Source: Acidobacteriota bacterium (GTDB taxonomy: Bacteria; Acidobacteriota; Terriglobia; Bryobacterales; Bryobacteraceae). From it: 64,000 bases of DNA. The stretch covers positions 62,001-126,000 of the forward strand of contig JACPNQ010000037.1 of NCBI GenBank assembly GCA_016185425.1, in the 5' to 3' direction. Each line of letters opens with the position of its first letter. Position 1 is the first letter of the stretch. The notes below the pieces were generated by a model, which searched no databases, had not been told where the DNA came from, and saw nothing but the letters and a program-made list of their open reading frames with translations. Of this stretch, positions 17,576-27,066 are shown piece by piece. Made by a program: the position numbers and the translations under genes.

Positions 17576-18886
17576 ATGTCCGCACCCCGTGTTCGTATTG
17601 CCGACATTGCACGGCACGATGGACAAATCGTGTCCATCGCAGGATGGCTTTATAATCTGCGCCGATCCGGCAAGATCTGTTTCCCGCTGGTTCGCGACGG
17701 CTCCGGGATTATTCAATGCGTCGCGGTGAAGGCGAATCTTCCGGAAGAGTTGTTCGAACAGTTGAAGGATCTGACGCAGGAGTCGTCGTTGATCGTCACA
17801 GGCAAGGTCCGGGCCGAAGCAAGGGCGCACGGCGGTTTTGAACTGGATGTGGAGAGTGCCGAGATTCTTCAGCGCGTTTCGGAATCGGACCCGTACCCTA
17901 TTACGCCGAAAGACCACGGCATCGACTTCCTGATGGACCATCGCCACCTCTGGCTGCGCTCGAAGCGGCAGGTCGCGATCATGCGGATCCGCCACGAGGT
18001 GATCAAGGCGATTCGCGACTACTTCGACGGGCAGGGCTTTACGCTGGTCGACACGCCGATTTTCACACCTGCCGCCTGCGAAGGAACAACGACGCTCTTC
18101 GAAGTGAATTATTTTGACGAAGAGAAGTTGTACCTCGCACAGTCCGGACAGCTTTATAACGAAGCCAACGCGATGGCGCTTGGCAAGGTCTACTGTTTCG
18201 GGCCCACCTTTCGCGCGGAGAAATCGAAGACCCGGCGCCACCTTACGGAGTTCTGGATGGTGGAGCCGGAGATGGCCTACGCGACGCTGGAAGACGTGAA
18301 GGCGCTGGCCGAGGGCCTGGTCGTTTACTGTGTTGGCCGCGTGCTTGAGAACCGCCGGCCCGAACTTGAGGCGTTGGAAAGGGACGTAAAGAAATTGGAG
18401 TCGGTGCAGGCGCCGTTTCCGCGGATGAGCTACGACGACGCCGTCAAAATTCTGCAGGGCAAGGGCAGCGAGATCACTTGGGGCGGCGATTTCGGAAATA
18501 CCGACGAGACACTGCTTACACAGGAGATGGACCGCCCGGTGATAGTCGACCGTTATCCCAGCGAGATCAAGGCTTTCTACTTTCAACCCGACGAGAGCAA
18601 CGACAAGCTCGCTCTCGGCGTGGACGTGATTGCTCCCGAGGGGTATGGCGAGATCATCGGCGGCGGTCAGCGCATTCACGATCCGGAACTGCTGCTGCGC
18701 CGCTTAAAGGAGCACGACTTGCCTCCCGAAGCGTTCAACTGGTACATGGATCTGCGCAAATACGGCTCCGTGCCTCATGGCGGTTTCGGCATGGGCGTGG
18801 AGCGCTTTGTCGCGTGGATGTGCGGTACTGAGCACATTCGCGAGTGCATCGCCTACCCGCGCATGCTCTATCGCACGCGGCCCTAG
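17576..18886 (+). CDS. asnS: Asparaginyl-tRNA synthetase
   Basis: Class II synthetase that charges tRNA-Asn. The 436 residues have an N-terminal OB-fold anticodon-binding domain (VSIAGWLYNLRRSGKICFP) and a catalytic core with the AsnRS hallmarks GTTTLFEV, LAQSGQLYNEA, TRRHLTEFWMVEPE and the motif 3 GGFGMGVERFV. A dedicated AsnRS implies direct charging as opposed to only the transamidation route. The rocF gene begins 4 bp downstream. Confidence 0.95.
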   Translation: MSAPRVRIADIARHDGQIVSIAGWLYNLRRSGKICFPLVRDGSGIIQCVAVKANLPEELFEQLKDLTQESSLIVTGKVRAEARAHGGFELDVESAEILQRVSESDPYPITPKDHGIDFLMDHRHLWLRSKRQVAIMRIRHEVIKAIRDYFDGQGFTLVDTPIFTPAACEGTTTLFEVNYFDEEKLYLAQSGQLYNEANAMALGKVYCFGPTFRAEKSKTRRHLTEFWMVEPEMAYATLEDVKALAEGLVVYCVGRVLENRRPELEALERDVKKLESVQAPFPRMSYDDAVKILQGKGSEITWGGDFGNTDETLLTQEMDRPVIVDRYPSEIKAFYFQPDESNDKLALGVDVIAPEGYGEIIGGGQRIHDPELLLRRLKEHDLPPEAFNWYMDLRKYGSVPHGGFGMGVERFVAWMCGTEHIRECIAYPRMLYRTRP

Positions 18887-18890
18887 TTCG

Positions 18891-19808
18891 ATGGCGAAGC
18901 AAAGTACGATCGCGATAATCGGCGCGCCGATGGATCTTGGCGCGGGGCGGCGCGGCGTTGACATGGGACCTTCGGCGATACGCGTCGCCAACATCAATAG
19001 CCGCGTGGCATCGCTCGGCTACCGCGTGGAAGACCTCGGAAATGTGGCTGTGGAACAGGCCGAAAGCTCGCCCTCCGGTCCCAAGCGCAGCCGGTATCTG
19101 GCTCAAATCGCCGAGAGCTGCCTGCGGCTCGCGGAAACCGTTGAGCGGGCGGTGCGTCTTGGAAAGGTGCCGCTGATTCTGGGAGGGGATCACTCGATCG
19201 CAGCCGGTTCCATCTCCGGTGTCGCACATCACTTCCATAAGCGGGGCGAGAAGATCGGCGTGATCTGGGTAGACGCGCACGCGGACATGAACACACCGCA
19301 GTCCTCGCCGAGCGGCAATGTGCATGGGATGCCGTTGGCCTGCCTGATTGGCAAAGGCCCGAAACCCCTGACGCATTTGTTCGGCTACGCGCCGAAAGTC
19401 GACGCGCGCAACGTGGCGCTGGTGGGCATTCGCGATGTCGATATTCTGGAGGCGCCGCACGTCAAGAAATCCGGTGTCCGCGCATTCACCATGCGAGACA
19501 TTGATGAGCGGGGGCTGCCGCGCGTTATGGAGGAGGCGATTGAGATCGCGTCGGCCGGAACGGCCGGCATCCACCTGTCCTTCGACATGGATTCCGTGGA
19601 CCCGGACGAAGCGCCAGGTGTCGGCACGCCTGTTCGTGGCGGCATTACATATCGGGAAGCGCACCTGGCGATGGAAACGGTGTCCGACGCCGCAAACCTC
19701 GTGTCGTTGGAAGTGGTGGAGGTCAACCCGGTGCTCGATATCGCGAATCGTACGGCCGACCTTGCCGTGGAGTTGATGATGTCCGCGTTGGGAAAACGAA
19801 TTCTATGA
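18891..19808 (+). CDS. rocF: Arginase / ureohydrolase family
   Basis: Binuclear manganese hydrolase, probably converting arginine to ornithine and urea. The 305 residues contain the three metal motifs GGDHSIAAG, DAHADMN and SFDMDSVDP in order, and the N-terminus IIGAPMDLGAGRRGVDMGPSA is characteristic of arginase rather than agmatinase. ATG 18891 starts 4 bases after asnS. A longer open frame into asnS is ignored because the family N-terminus starts here. The last four bases overlap the ddl start (ATGA). No urease gene is visible. Confidence 0.9.
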   Translation: MAKQSTIAIIGAPMDLGAGRRGVDMGPSAIRVANINSRVASLGYRVEDLGNVAVEQAESSPSGPKRSRYLAQIAESCLRLAETVERAVRLGKVPLILGGDHSIAAGSISGVAHHFHKRGEKIGVIWVDAHADMNTPQSSPSGNVHGMPLACLIGKGPKPLTHLFGYAPKVDARNVALVGIRDVDILEAPHVKKSGVRAFTMRDIDERGLPRVMEEAIEIASAGTAGIHLSFDMDSVDPDEAPGVGTPVRGGITYREAHLAMETVSDAANLVSLEVVEVNPVLDIANRTADLAVELMMSALGKRIL

Positions 19809-20782
19809 AAAAAACAGTTGCCGTCGTTTATGGCGGGCGGTCGGGCGAACATGAGATCTCTATTCGATCCGCCAAGTCGATTATCGCGGCGCTAGACCGC
19901 GAAAGGTACGATATTCGAGAGATTTTCATCACCAAGGATGGCGTCTGGGAACCCATGCCTTTGTTGCCACAGCCGGGCGCCAATGCGGGAATTGATGTGG
20001 TCTTTCCGGCATTGCACGGGACATTTGGTGAAGACGGCACGATGCAGGGGTTGTTGGAACTGGCCGATCTCCCGTACGTGGGACCGGGCGTCCTGGCGAG
20101 CGCGCTCGCCATGGACAAAGACATGATGAAGCAGGTGTGCCGCGCGCACGGCCTTCCGGTCGTTGAATTCGCCACGCAGTTTCGCGGGCACTTGGATGCG
20201 GCCGCCATTGAAGCGCGATTCGGCTATCCGGTGTTCGTCAAGCCAGCCAATTTAGGGTCGAGCGTCGGCGTGACCAAAGCGAAGACGCGCGAGCAATTGG
20301 AAACCGCGCTGCAGGCGGCAGCCGAGTTCGACACGAAGATCATCATTGAACGTGCCGTAAACGGCCGGGAGTTCGAGTGCGCGGTGCTGGGCAATGCGAC
20401 GATTGAAGCATCTGTCCCCTGCGAGATCCTTCCGTCCCGCGAGTTCTACGACTATGAGGACAAGTATCTGCTGGACAAGGCCGTGATCGAATTGCCGGCT
20501 AAGCTCTCCGCGGAAGAGACCGCCGAGATGCGCCGGCTGGCTGTAGCTGCCTGCCGCGCCTGCGAAGTACAGGGAATGAGCCGCGTGGATTTCCTGATGG
20601 ACGGCGCGACAGGGCAGTTCTTCGTAAACGAGGTAAACACAATCCCGGGATTCACGTCCATCAGCATGTATCCAAAGATGTGGGAACACACCGGTGTCCC
20701 TTACTCGCAGCTCCTCGACCGGTTAATATCGCTTGCAATCGACCGGCACGAAACCAAAAAAGCCACGCGCTACTCCAAGTAA
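19805..20782 (+). CDS. ddl: D-alanine--D-alanine ligase
   Basis: ATP-grasp ligase that makes the D-Ala-D-Ala dipeptide for peptidoglycan. The 325 residues begin KKTVAVVYGGRSGEHEISI. They carry the ATP-grasp segment FVKPANLGSSVGVTKA and the metal/product site EVNTIPGFTSISMYPKMWE. The length is within the normal range. It overlaps the arginase gene by 4 bp, so translation is coupled although the pathways are unrelated. Confidence 0.95.
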   Translation: MKKTVAVVYGGRSGEHEISIRSAKSIIAALDRERYDIREIFITKDGVWEPMPLLPQPGANAGIDVVFPALHGTFGEDGTMQGLLELADLPYVGPGVLASALAMDKDMMKQVCRAHGLPVVEFATQFRGHLDAAAIEARFGYPVFVKPANLGSSVGVTKAKTREQLETALQAAAEFDTKIIIERAVNGREFECAVLGNATIEASVPCEILPSREFYDYEDKYLLDKAVIELPAKLSAEETAEMRRLAVAACRACEVQGMSRVDFLMDGATGQFFVNEVNTIPGFTSISMYPKMWEHTGVPYSQLLDRLISLAIDRHETKKATRYSK

Positions 20783-20785
20783 CAA

Positions 20786-22231
20786 GTGCCCCGCATCGTA
20801 CTCCTACTGCTCGCCGCTGTGTGCCTCCATGCCGAGGACGAGCTGGAACAGGCTGTCAGGAAAATCTTCGGCGTCTTGCGTGTCGTGGAGGAACACGGGG
20901 CTGACACGGTAAATAGTGAGCGCGCGTTCTACGGCGGAATCATTCCAGGAATGTTGCGCCGGCTCGATCCACACTCCGCTTTCATGGATCCCGGCCAGTT
21001 TGCCCAGTTGAAGCGCATGCAGCGCAGTGAGAGCAAGGGATTCGGAAGCGTCGTCAGCATCCTGCCTGGGCGTGTCATCGTATTGCAGACGCTGCCTGGC
21101 ACACCGATGCAGCGCTCCGGTATCAGCGCCGGCGATGAGATCGTCGCGATCAATAACATCGCGCTCGCTCCTTTGACGCCCGATCAACTGGTTCAAGTGC
21201 TGTCCGAAGCCCGGCAGGGCCAAGCTCTCGTGCACGTGCGCAAACCGGGCAACGCCCGGCCGTTACAATTCACGCTCACACCGCAGGAGATGCAGGCGCC
21301 GTCCGTCGAGCGCTCGTTTCTCCTGGAGCCCGGCATCGGCTACCTTCGTGTTGCATCGTTCGATGAGAGCACGGCGCGAGACATGAAGACCGCGATCGAC
21401 AAGCTGGGCGGCACGGGACTGAAAGGGCTGGTTCTCGATCTGCGCAACAATCCGGGCGGCGCTGTGTCTTCCGCCCTCGATGCGGCCGCGCTGTTCCTTC
21501 AGCCGGGGCAAGTAATCCTTTCCGCGAAGGGCCGGCGAGTGAGCGCGGAGGAGAAGGTGCCGGCGATCAGCACACCCTACGCCTTTCCTGTTTCGGTGAT
21601 CGTCACGGCGAAGACAGCGAGCGCCGCCGAGATTCTCACCGGCGCCTTGCAGGACCATGACCGTGCGACTGTAGTCGGCGAACCCACGTTCGGCAAGGGT
21701 CTGGTGCAGAATGTGATGCCGCTCAAAGAGGGCACTGCCCTCGCCTTGACCACCGCGTTTTATTACACACCGAGCGGCCGTAGCATTCAAAAACCACTGG
21801 CGGGCATGCAGTTGGAGCACTCCACGCAAAAACCGGCGGATGTATTCAAGACGGACAAGGGCAGGGAAGTGCGTGGTGGCGGTGGAATCGAGCCCGACTT
21901 CGCCATACAGCAGCCGGCGCCGAAGCGGCTGGAACAATTCCTGGATGCGTCCGGCGCATACACGGTGTTCGCGACGGAGTATCTTCGCGGCAAACCGGCC
22001 GTTGCTCCAAAGTTCGAAGCACCCCCCGATTTGTTGGACAAATTCCGTGCCTATCTCTCGCAGAATCGAGTGCAGCCCGGCATAGCGGAGTGGTTCGCCA
22101 GCGCCGATTGGATTCGCCACCGGTTACGGCAGGAGATTGTGAATCAGGCGCTGGGGGTCGAAAAGGGCGACGAGATCGAAGCGGAGCGCGAGCCTTATAT
22201 CCAAACAGCACTCGGCGCGCTGCGGCGCTAG
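20786..22231 (+). CDS. C-terminal processing peptidase, S41 family
   Basis: Periplasmic serine protease of the CtpA/Prc family that trims or degrades proteins from the C-terminus. The 481 residues have a short signal peptide (PRIVLLLLAAVCLHAED), a PDZ domain at about residues 85-170 and the S41 core with the Ser-Lys dyad in TASAAEILTGAL and GEPTFGKGLVQ. A C-terminal helical extension follows. The GTG start is 3 bases after ddl. It is the last gene of the run, and its TAG stop shares CTAG with the convergent membrane-protein gene. Confidence 0.93.
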   Translation: MPRIVLLLLAAVCLHAEDELEQAVRKIFGVLRVVEEHGADTVNSERAFYGGIIPGMLRRLDPHSAFMDPGQFAQLKRMQRSESKGFGSVVSILPGRVIVLQTLPGTPMQRSGISAGDEIVAINNIALAPLTPDQLVQVLSEARQGQALVHVRKPGNARPLQFTLTPQEMQAPSVERSFLLEPGIGYLRVASFDESTARDMKTAIDKLGGTGLKGLVLDLRNNPGGAVSSALDAAALFLQPGQVILSAKGRRVSAEEKVPAISTPYAFPVSVIVTAKTASAAEILTGALQDHDRATVVGEPTFGKGLVQNVMPLKEGTALALTTAFYYTPSGRSIQKPLAGMQLEHSTQKPADVFKTDKGREVRGGGGIEPDFAIQQPAPKRLEQFLDASGAYTVFATEYLRGKPAVAPKFEAPPDLLDKFRAYLSQNRVQPGIAEWFASADWIRHRLRQEIVNQALGVEKGDEIEAEREPYIQTALGALRR

Positions 22232-23307
22232 TTTGCGCCGCTCGGATAATCCGGATACTTTGACGCGTCGAGATCGAGGCAGTCCGCGCCCTCGTTATGC
22301 GCCCACGCGGGACGCGGCAGGTTCGGCTGCGTCTCCGTGGGAGAGCCGAAGACGGCGCAAAGCTGGTATCTCGGCGCCGCCCCGGGCCTGTAGTCGTATG
22401 CTTGCTGGCTAAAGGGGTCATTTGTCACCAGGCCCGCATTTGCACCGGCCGTCAGTTCCGGCAACGACGACGGCAGCTTGCGGAATTCCGCCGCCGTGTT
22501 TGATTTCAGCCAGTAATCGTGAACGCGCGAAGCGATCTGAAAAAGGTCCTGCAATCGCCGGCGGTCCTCGGCGCGAAGCCGCTGTTCGGCCGGCGAACCG
22601 GTCTTCAGAAAGCCCAAACCGAGAGAGAGAACGATGGCCGCCGCCGCGCCCAAGGCAAAGTTCCGGCTCCAATTTCGCGGCGCGGCGGGAGCCTTGGCCA
22701 TTCCGCGGCTGTAGTAGAGAAATACGGCGCCCGCAAGGACAGAGACGGTCAAGCACTGCAGCACGAAGCGGACTGTCAACTCGCCCTGCAGGAACGCGGC
22801 GACGAATGCCATCAAGGCGCCGATAAAAATCAACGCGGTGAAGAGTAACGCAATGTTGGTCAACCACCGGCGAACCGCGCTCGCGGCCTTGTCGGGATTT
22901 GCCTCCATGTCCGCCAACACGGCCCTTGTGGCATAAACAAAGGCCGGGAAAGCAACGATAATCGACGCCATTTGCCAACTCACCCTGCGCCATCCCCACG
23001 GGTGGTTGTAGCTGCGCGTGGCATCCGGGAACCACGTGTCGATCAGTTCGAACCACAGCGAACCTGTCGCACAAATCCAGGATGCCAGCGTGGCGAAGGC
23101 GAGCAAATGGAAGAACGCTTCACGGGCGGACTCCATCCTCCCGCGCGCCGCCGGAATCGGTACTCCGCTCGCCGCCTCGTACTGCCTGCCAAGCGCGCGA
23201 TAAATATCCGAAGCCGGCCAGCCGTGCTCCTTCATCAGTTGGACAAGGAATTCGTCGCTTGCGCCGCGCGCTTTGGCCGCATGCAGGAATGCGTCCAGTT
23301 CTTCCAT
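22228..23307 (-). CDS. Membrane protein, DUF5671-like
   Basis: 359 residues. The N-terminal about 55 residues form a small helical domain (FLVQLMKEHGWPASDIYRAL), followed by about five membrane helices between residues 65 and 225. The segment ESAREAFFHLLAFATLASWICATGSLWFELID resembles the DUF5671 repeat as I remember it. The C-terminal soluble part (from about 240) is probably periplasmic. Function is unknown. It is 6 bp downstream of the ThuA gene on the same strand and overlaps the convergent protease stop by 4 bp. Confidence 0.65.
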   Translation of the reverse strand: MEELDAFLHAAKARGASDEFLVQLMKEHGWPASDIYRALGRQYEAASGVPIPAARGRMESAREAFFHLLAFATLASWICATGSLWFELIDTWFPDATRSYNHPWGWRRVSWQMASIIVAFPAFVYATRAVLADMEANPDKAASAVRRWLTNIALLFTALIFIGALMAFVAAFLQGELTVRFVLQCLTVSVLAGAVFLYYSRGMAKAPAAPRNWSRNFALGAAAAIVLSLGLGFLKTGSPAEQRLRAEDRRRLQDLFQIASRVHDYWLKSNTAAEFRKLPSSLPELTAGANAGLVTNDPFSQQAYDYRPGAAPRYQLCAVFGSPTETQPNLPRPAWAHNEGADCLDLDASKYPDYPSGAN

Positions 23308-23313
23308 TCCGTT

Positions 23314-23994
23314 TTACCTGTTTCCAGCCCACAGTATGGCATTCCGGACCAGCCGCTGCCAGGACGCATGCAGGTGCGCGTTCTTATCGTGGCCACCCTG
23401 CAGCACAACCACGCGAGCGTTTTTGGACGGACCGATCCATCCGATCGGTCCATCGCCCTTCTCGTGCTTTGTCGTTAGCAACAGCTCCAGCTTCGGCGCG
23501 AACCACATCCCCTTGTATGTCTCGTCAAGGATATGAAAGTTGTCGACGCCCGCGGTGACAGGATGCTTTTTCACTACTTGAATATCGAGCTCCAGGTCGT
23601 GAAAAAACGTCGAAGGCGGCATGCCGCGAGACGGTGAGTTAAGGTAGCGCGCGCCGACGACCTCATCACCCCACCACTCCCAATCCTCGAATGAGCAGAT
23701 CGCGTGATGCAGTACGACAAGCCCTTTGCCCGATTCGACCCAAGCGCGAAGCCATTCGCGCGCCGGGGCGCCGGCGGCTTTGATCATGTCGTAGAGCACA
23801 AGCACGTCGATCCGGTCTCGCGAGCCCCGATAGGCGTTCGGATGCGGCTCAACGGTAACCTTGATACGCGGGTCGCCCATGAATACCGAATAGAACTCGG
23901 GGTCATGCGAATGCCCGCCGGTAACCAGACGCACGCGCAACGGTTCCGCGGCCGTGAGACATACCGCGGCCGCGAGCAGTGCGATCGCTCTCAT
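23314..23994 (-). CDS. ThuA-like domain protein, exported
   Basis: 226-residue protein of the ThuA / glutamine-amidotransferase-like fold, a family linked to trehalose and other sugar use but with unproven chemistry. It has a signal peptide (MRAIALLAAAVCLTAAEP). Landmarks are VLVLYDMIKA, KGLVVLHHAICSFEDWEWWGDEVVG and HPVTAGVDNFHILDETY. ATG 23994 overlaps the stop of the amidohydrolase gene (ATGA), so the pair is translationally coupled. An open frame further upstream is ignored for lack of a signal peptide. Confidence 0.85.
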   Translation of the reverse strand: MRAIALLAAAVCLTAAEPLRVRLVTGGHSHDPEFYSVFMGDPRIKVTVEPHPNAYRGSRDRIDVLVLYDMIKAAGAPAREWLRAWVESGKGLVVLHHAICSFEDWEWWGDEVVGARYLNSPSRGMPPSTFFHDLELDIQVVKKHPVTAGVDNFHILDETYKGMWFAPKLELLLTTKHEKGDGPIGWIGPSKNARVVVLQGGHDKNAHLHASWQRLVRNAILWAGNR

Positions 23995-25265
23995 TTCCGT
24001 GTCTCCGGAGGAAGTATTCTGTCTATGCCCGGACGGATTCCATACGCCGGGCCAAGCGTCCTGAAATCCACGCCCATTCGCCCGTTCCAATCCCAGGCGA
24101 CGGAGCCGCCCTTCAACGTCATCTCGCAAAACAGCCGCTGCTTCCCTGTGATCTTTCCTGCGTTGTTGTCCCAGTATCCGAAGTCGCCTTCCATCACGCG
24201 AAGCAGGGCAATGTCGGCGATCGCACCAACGCTCAGGTGCCCGAGTTCGGGGCGTTTAATTACTTCGGCCGGAGTTACGGTGGTAGCCCGGACGGCCTCG
24301 GTCAAAGGTAGTCCCAACGCCATCAATTTCGACATCAATGCCGGCAGATCCATGAACGCGCCGTTCATGCTGGCCGTGTGTAGATCGGAGGAGATCGTGT
24401 CCGGATAAAACCCGTTTTTCAGCGCGCCGGCTGCGTTGCGCAGCACAAAACTGCCGCCCCCATGTCCGACATCAAATCGCACACCACGCTTGCGCGCCTG
24501 AAGCAGGTATGGGTACAGTTCGCCTTTGTCGTTCACGTAGGGAACAGGGCCGCGAAACATATGCGTGGAGATGTCGCCCGGACGCAGGTGCTCGGTCACC
24601 AGCTTGAAGTATGGGCGCTCCGGCAGGAAGTAGCCGAAGTCGACCATGACGGGAATATTGGCCTTGGTTCCCGCCGCGACCGCCAGGTCCACGCTTTCCC
24701 AGTCCGGCTTCTGATAGTGCGCCGATTTCACACCAACAATCACGTCCTTGTGTTTCGCTGCAAGGCCCGCTACGGCATCCGGATTGAAGTCATCCTGCTC
24801 GGTCGCATCGCTCACCATGCCGAAACCGGCGATATTCACCAACGCAAGAACGCGTGTCTTGGCGCGGTCGATGACCGAAGAGCGGAACAGCTCAAAGTTA
24901 CGCCAGCCGCTCGATCCCGCGTCGACCATCGTCGTCACACCGGTGCGGAAACTAAACGCGTCCGGTTGCACACTGTTGTCTCCGGCCCATGCGCCCGGAT
25001 TTCCGCCGGTGAAGAAGACGTGTACGTGAAGATCGATCATGCCGGGCGTGATCAATAGGCCGCTTACATCAATGGACTTCTTTGCGCGAGAAACGTTGAT
25101 GGAAGGCTCAACGGCGGCGATGCGTCCGTCACGAACAGCCACATCGAATCTTCCATCCCGGCCGTTTTTCGGGTCGATTACACGCCCGCCACGGAGAAGC
25201 AAATCATAGTCCTGAGCCCAGGCCCAACTGCATGCCGCAAGCACCAGCGTCAATCCAAATCGCAT
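23991..25265 (-). CDS. Metal-dependent amidohydrolase, dihydroorotase/D-aminoacylase type, exported
   Basis: 424 residues with a signal peptide (MRFGLTLVLAACSWAWAQ). The first metal motif HVH is at residues 80 and 82 (GMIDLHVHVFF). GVKSAH may supply the carboxylated lysine, VGHGG a histidine, and ISSDLH the catalytic aspartate, so the active site appears complete. It resembles the amidohydrolase/deacetylase proteins related to dihydroorotase. The substrate is unknown. It heads a minus-strand operon with the coupled ThuA gene. A TACAAT box ends 6 bases before its ATG. Confidence 0.88.
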   Translation of the reverse strand: MRFGLTLVLAACSWAWAQDYDLLLRGGRVIDPKNGRDGRFDVAVRDGRIAAVEPSINVSRAKKSIDVSGLLITPGMIDLHVHVFFTGGNPGAWAGDNSVQPDAFSFRTGVTTMVDAGSSGWRNFELFRSSVIDRAKTRVLALVNIAGFGMVSDATEQDDFNPDAVAGLAAKHKDVIVGVKSAHYQKPDWESVDLAVAAGTKANIPVMVDFGYFLPERPYFKLVTEHLRPGDISTHMFRGPVPYVNDKGELYPYLLQARKRGVRFDVGHGGGSFVLRNAAGALKNGFYPDTISSDLHTASMNGAFMDLPALMSKLMALGLPLTEAVRATTVTPAEVIKRPELGHLSVGAIADIALLRVMEGDFGYWDNNAGKITGKQRLFCEMTLKGGSVAWDWNGRMGVDFRTLGPAYGIRPGIDRILPPETRK

Positions 25266-25271
25266 GGGGGT

Positions 25272-25305
25272 ATTGTATCGGTCCGGCGCTTCAAATTGCG
25301 ATAAT
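25272..25305. promoter_or_regulatory. Divergent -10 boxes for amidohydrolase and the 149-residue protein
   Basis: Minus-strand TACAAT (25272-25277) ends 6 bases before the amidohydrolase ATG. Plus-strand GATAAT (25300-25305) ends 7 bases before ATG 25313. Both genes lack a ribosome site in the intervening bases, which fits leaderless transcription. Confidence 0.45.
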
Positions 25306-25312
25306 AAGACGT

Positions 25313-25762
25313 ATGGTTAACATCACTCCCGCTTCCGTTCCTGTTCCGGAGGCGGTTGTTAAAAAGGTCGCTGAGGACCGCCAGAATTTTCGGAAACAAC
25401 ACGGCGTCGAACTCGTTCAGGTCGCGGCCGAAGGGGACGTTCTGAAGTATGCCAAGGGCGGCATCTACGGGTTTACCTATGCGCCGCAAACGCTGGACTG
25501 CGGCTTGTTTATCAAGAACCCGTACTTGAGCTACGAGATGCACAAGCTGGCCGACAACTCGATCAAACTGCTGGCTGCCGTGACACCGGAAATGCGAAAG
25601 AAGATCGAGGGCGGGACGGAACTGATGGAGATCGAATTCTACCCGGACGCTTACAACACGGCGACGGAATTGGTCGTCCTTCCCTACGAAAAGCTGCGCC
25701 ACCTGAAGGCGCCGAACCGCGACGAAGGGAATAAGATCAAGGGCTTCTTCCAGCCCGCCTAG
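25313..25762 (+). CDS. Cytoplasmic protein of unknown function
   Basis: 149 residues, no signal peptide or membrane helix, and no family I recognise. It is a mixed alpha/beta protein with conserved-looking aromatic segments (GGIYGFTYAPQTLDCGLFIK and YLSYEMHKLADNSIKLL) and a C-terminal basic/acidic tail. Codon use matches the neighbours, and the predicted -10 box fixes ATG 25313 as the start. It stands alone between divergent and convergent genes, and its TAG stop shares CTAG with the PQQ propeller gene. Confidence 0.7.
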   Translation: MVNITPASVPVPEAVVKKVAEDRQNFRKQHGVELVQVAAEGDVLKYAKGGIYGFTYAPQTLDCGLFIKNPYLSYEMHKLADNSIKLLAAVTPEMRKKIEGGTELMEIEFYPDAYNTATELVVLPYEKLRHLKAPNRDEGNKIKGFFQPA

Positions 25763-27066
25763 CGCTTCTCCGCGATCGCGAACAGATTCTGCATGCCGCG
25801 CACGTAGAGCACACCGTCGGCGAGCGCAGGCGTAGCCATTAACACTTCTCCCATGGGGTTTGTGGAGAGAAGCTCGTAAGCCGAGCCTGCCTTGATCACG
25901 TGGATGTCCCCATCCTCACTGGTTAGATAGAGACGGCCGGCGGCGGCGATCGGCGACGCCGAATACGCGCCTCCCTGCGTGATGCGCTGCTGGTATACGT
26001 TGTCCCCGGTTTTGGCCGCGTATGCATTCAGGATCCCGTTGTTCTGGATGATATAGAGCTGATCCTGGAATGCCAGCGGAGTCGGCATGTAGACGCCGCG
26101 CGGCTTGGACCACGCAATGGCCGCTGTCTCTTTGGACAGGTCGCCGGTTGATCCGGGTTTGATCGCGTAGGTCTTTTGCGATGGCGGATAGGAGTTGCTG
26201 ACGAAGATCAGATCGTTGGCGAAGATGGGCGTTGTGACCGTGATTTCGGAATTGGGGCCGACGCTCCACAGCTCCTTTCCTGTTTTTGGATCGTAGCCGC
26301 GAATAGCCTTCGTGCCATTCGTCACGAGTTCCACGCCGCTTTTGCTTTCAACAATCGTCGGGGTTCCCCAGGTGGGAATTTCGGCGCGGGCGGTTCTCCA
26401 CGCCTCGACCCCATCCTTCAGCCGGTAGGCGGCGATAAAACTGTCTTTGTGCCGGTCGACCTGCACGATGACGTTGCCGTTGTGTATGATCGGCGAACTC
26501 GCCGCGCCCCATTCATAGTCCGGCTCAAAGAACCAGCCCGCATTCACGATGCCGAGATCTTTCTTCCATTGCAGCTTACCGTCAACGGTGTAGACGTAGA
26601 GCCCTTCACTGCCGAAATAGGCAACGACGAACTGGCCATCGGTGGCCGGCGTGCAGTTGGCTTGCGTCGACTTGGGGTGGCGCTTGGTTTTCGGCAGGCC
26701 TTCCGCGGCGGTCTGTTCCCACGCGATCTTGCCCGTCTTCCTGTCGATCGCATAGACCTTCCACTGATGCTTGCTGACGTCGGCATGGGACTCGGTAGTG
26801 CCATACAGCCCGTGCTTCACCTTCGCGGACGTGTCGGCGGAGATGGCCGAAGTCAGATAGATCCGGTCGCCGAAGACGACCGGCGACGAGAGCCCGAGTC
26901 CCGGTATCGCCGTCTTCCAAAGGACGTTTTCTCCTTTTTCGCCGTTCCACCGGAGCGGCGCATGCTCCGACCCGCTTACTCCCGATGCGTTAACGCCGCG
27001 GAACTGCGGCCACGATTCCGCACTCCACGCGGACACGGTCACCAGCACGGCTAATAGCCACTTCAT
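25759..27066 (-). CDS. PQQ-like beta-propeller protein, exported
   Basis: 435 residues with a signal peptide (MKWLLAVLVTVSAWSAES) and repeated PQQ/quinoprotein-like blades (YAIDRKTGKIAWEQ, GYDPKTGKELW, NAYAAKTGDNVYQ). It begins WPQFRGVNASGVSG, the usual opening of this family. Such proteins resemble BamB and quinoprotein propellers but generally lack PQQ-binding residues, and their role in acidobacteria and planctomycetes is unclear. Its ATG overlaps the ankyrin gene stop by 4 bp, so the two are coupled. Confidence 0.88.
   Translation of the reverse strand: MKWLLAVLVTVSAWSAESWPQFRGVNASGVSGSEHAPLRWNGEKGENVLWKTAIPGLGLSSPVVFGDRIYLTSAISADTSAKVKHGLYGTTESHADVSKHQWKVYAIDRKTGKIAWEQTAAEGLPKTKRHPKSTQANCTPATDGQFVVAYFGSEGLYVYTVDGKLQWKKDLGIVNAGWFFEPDYEWGAASSPIIHNGNVIVQVDRHKDSFIAAYRLKDGVEAWRTARAEIPTWGTPTIVESKSGVELVTNGTKAIRGYDPKTGKELWSVGPNSEITVTTPIFANDLIFVSNSYPPSQKTYAIKPGSTGDLSKETAAIAWSKPRGVYMPTPLAFQDQLYIIQNNGILNAYAAKTGDNVYQQRITQGGAYSASPIAAAGRLYLTSEDGDIHVIKAGSAYELLSTNPMGEVLMATPALADGVLYVRGMQNLFAIAEKR

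Noticed and set aside
17552..18679. Minus-strand frame of 375 codons over asnS
   Set aside because: Antisense shadow of a well-supported synthetase. No start signal or known motif.
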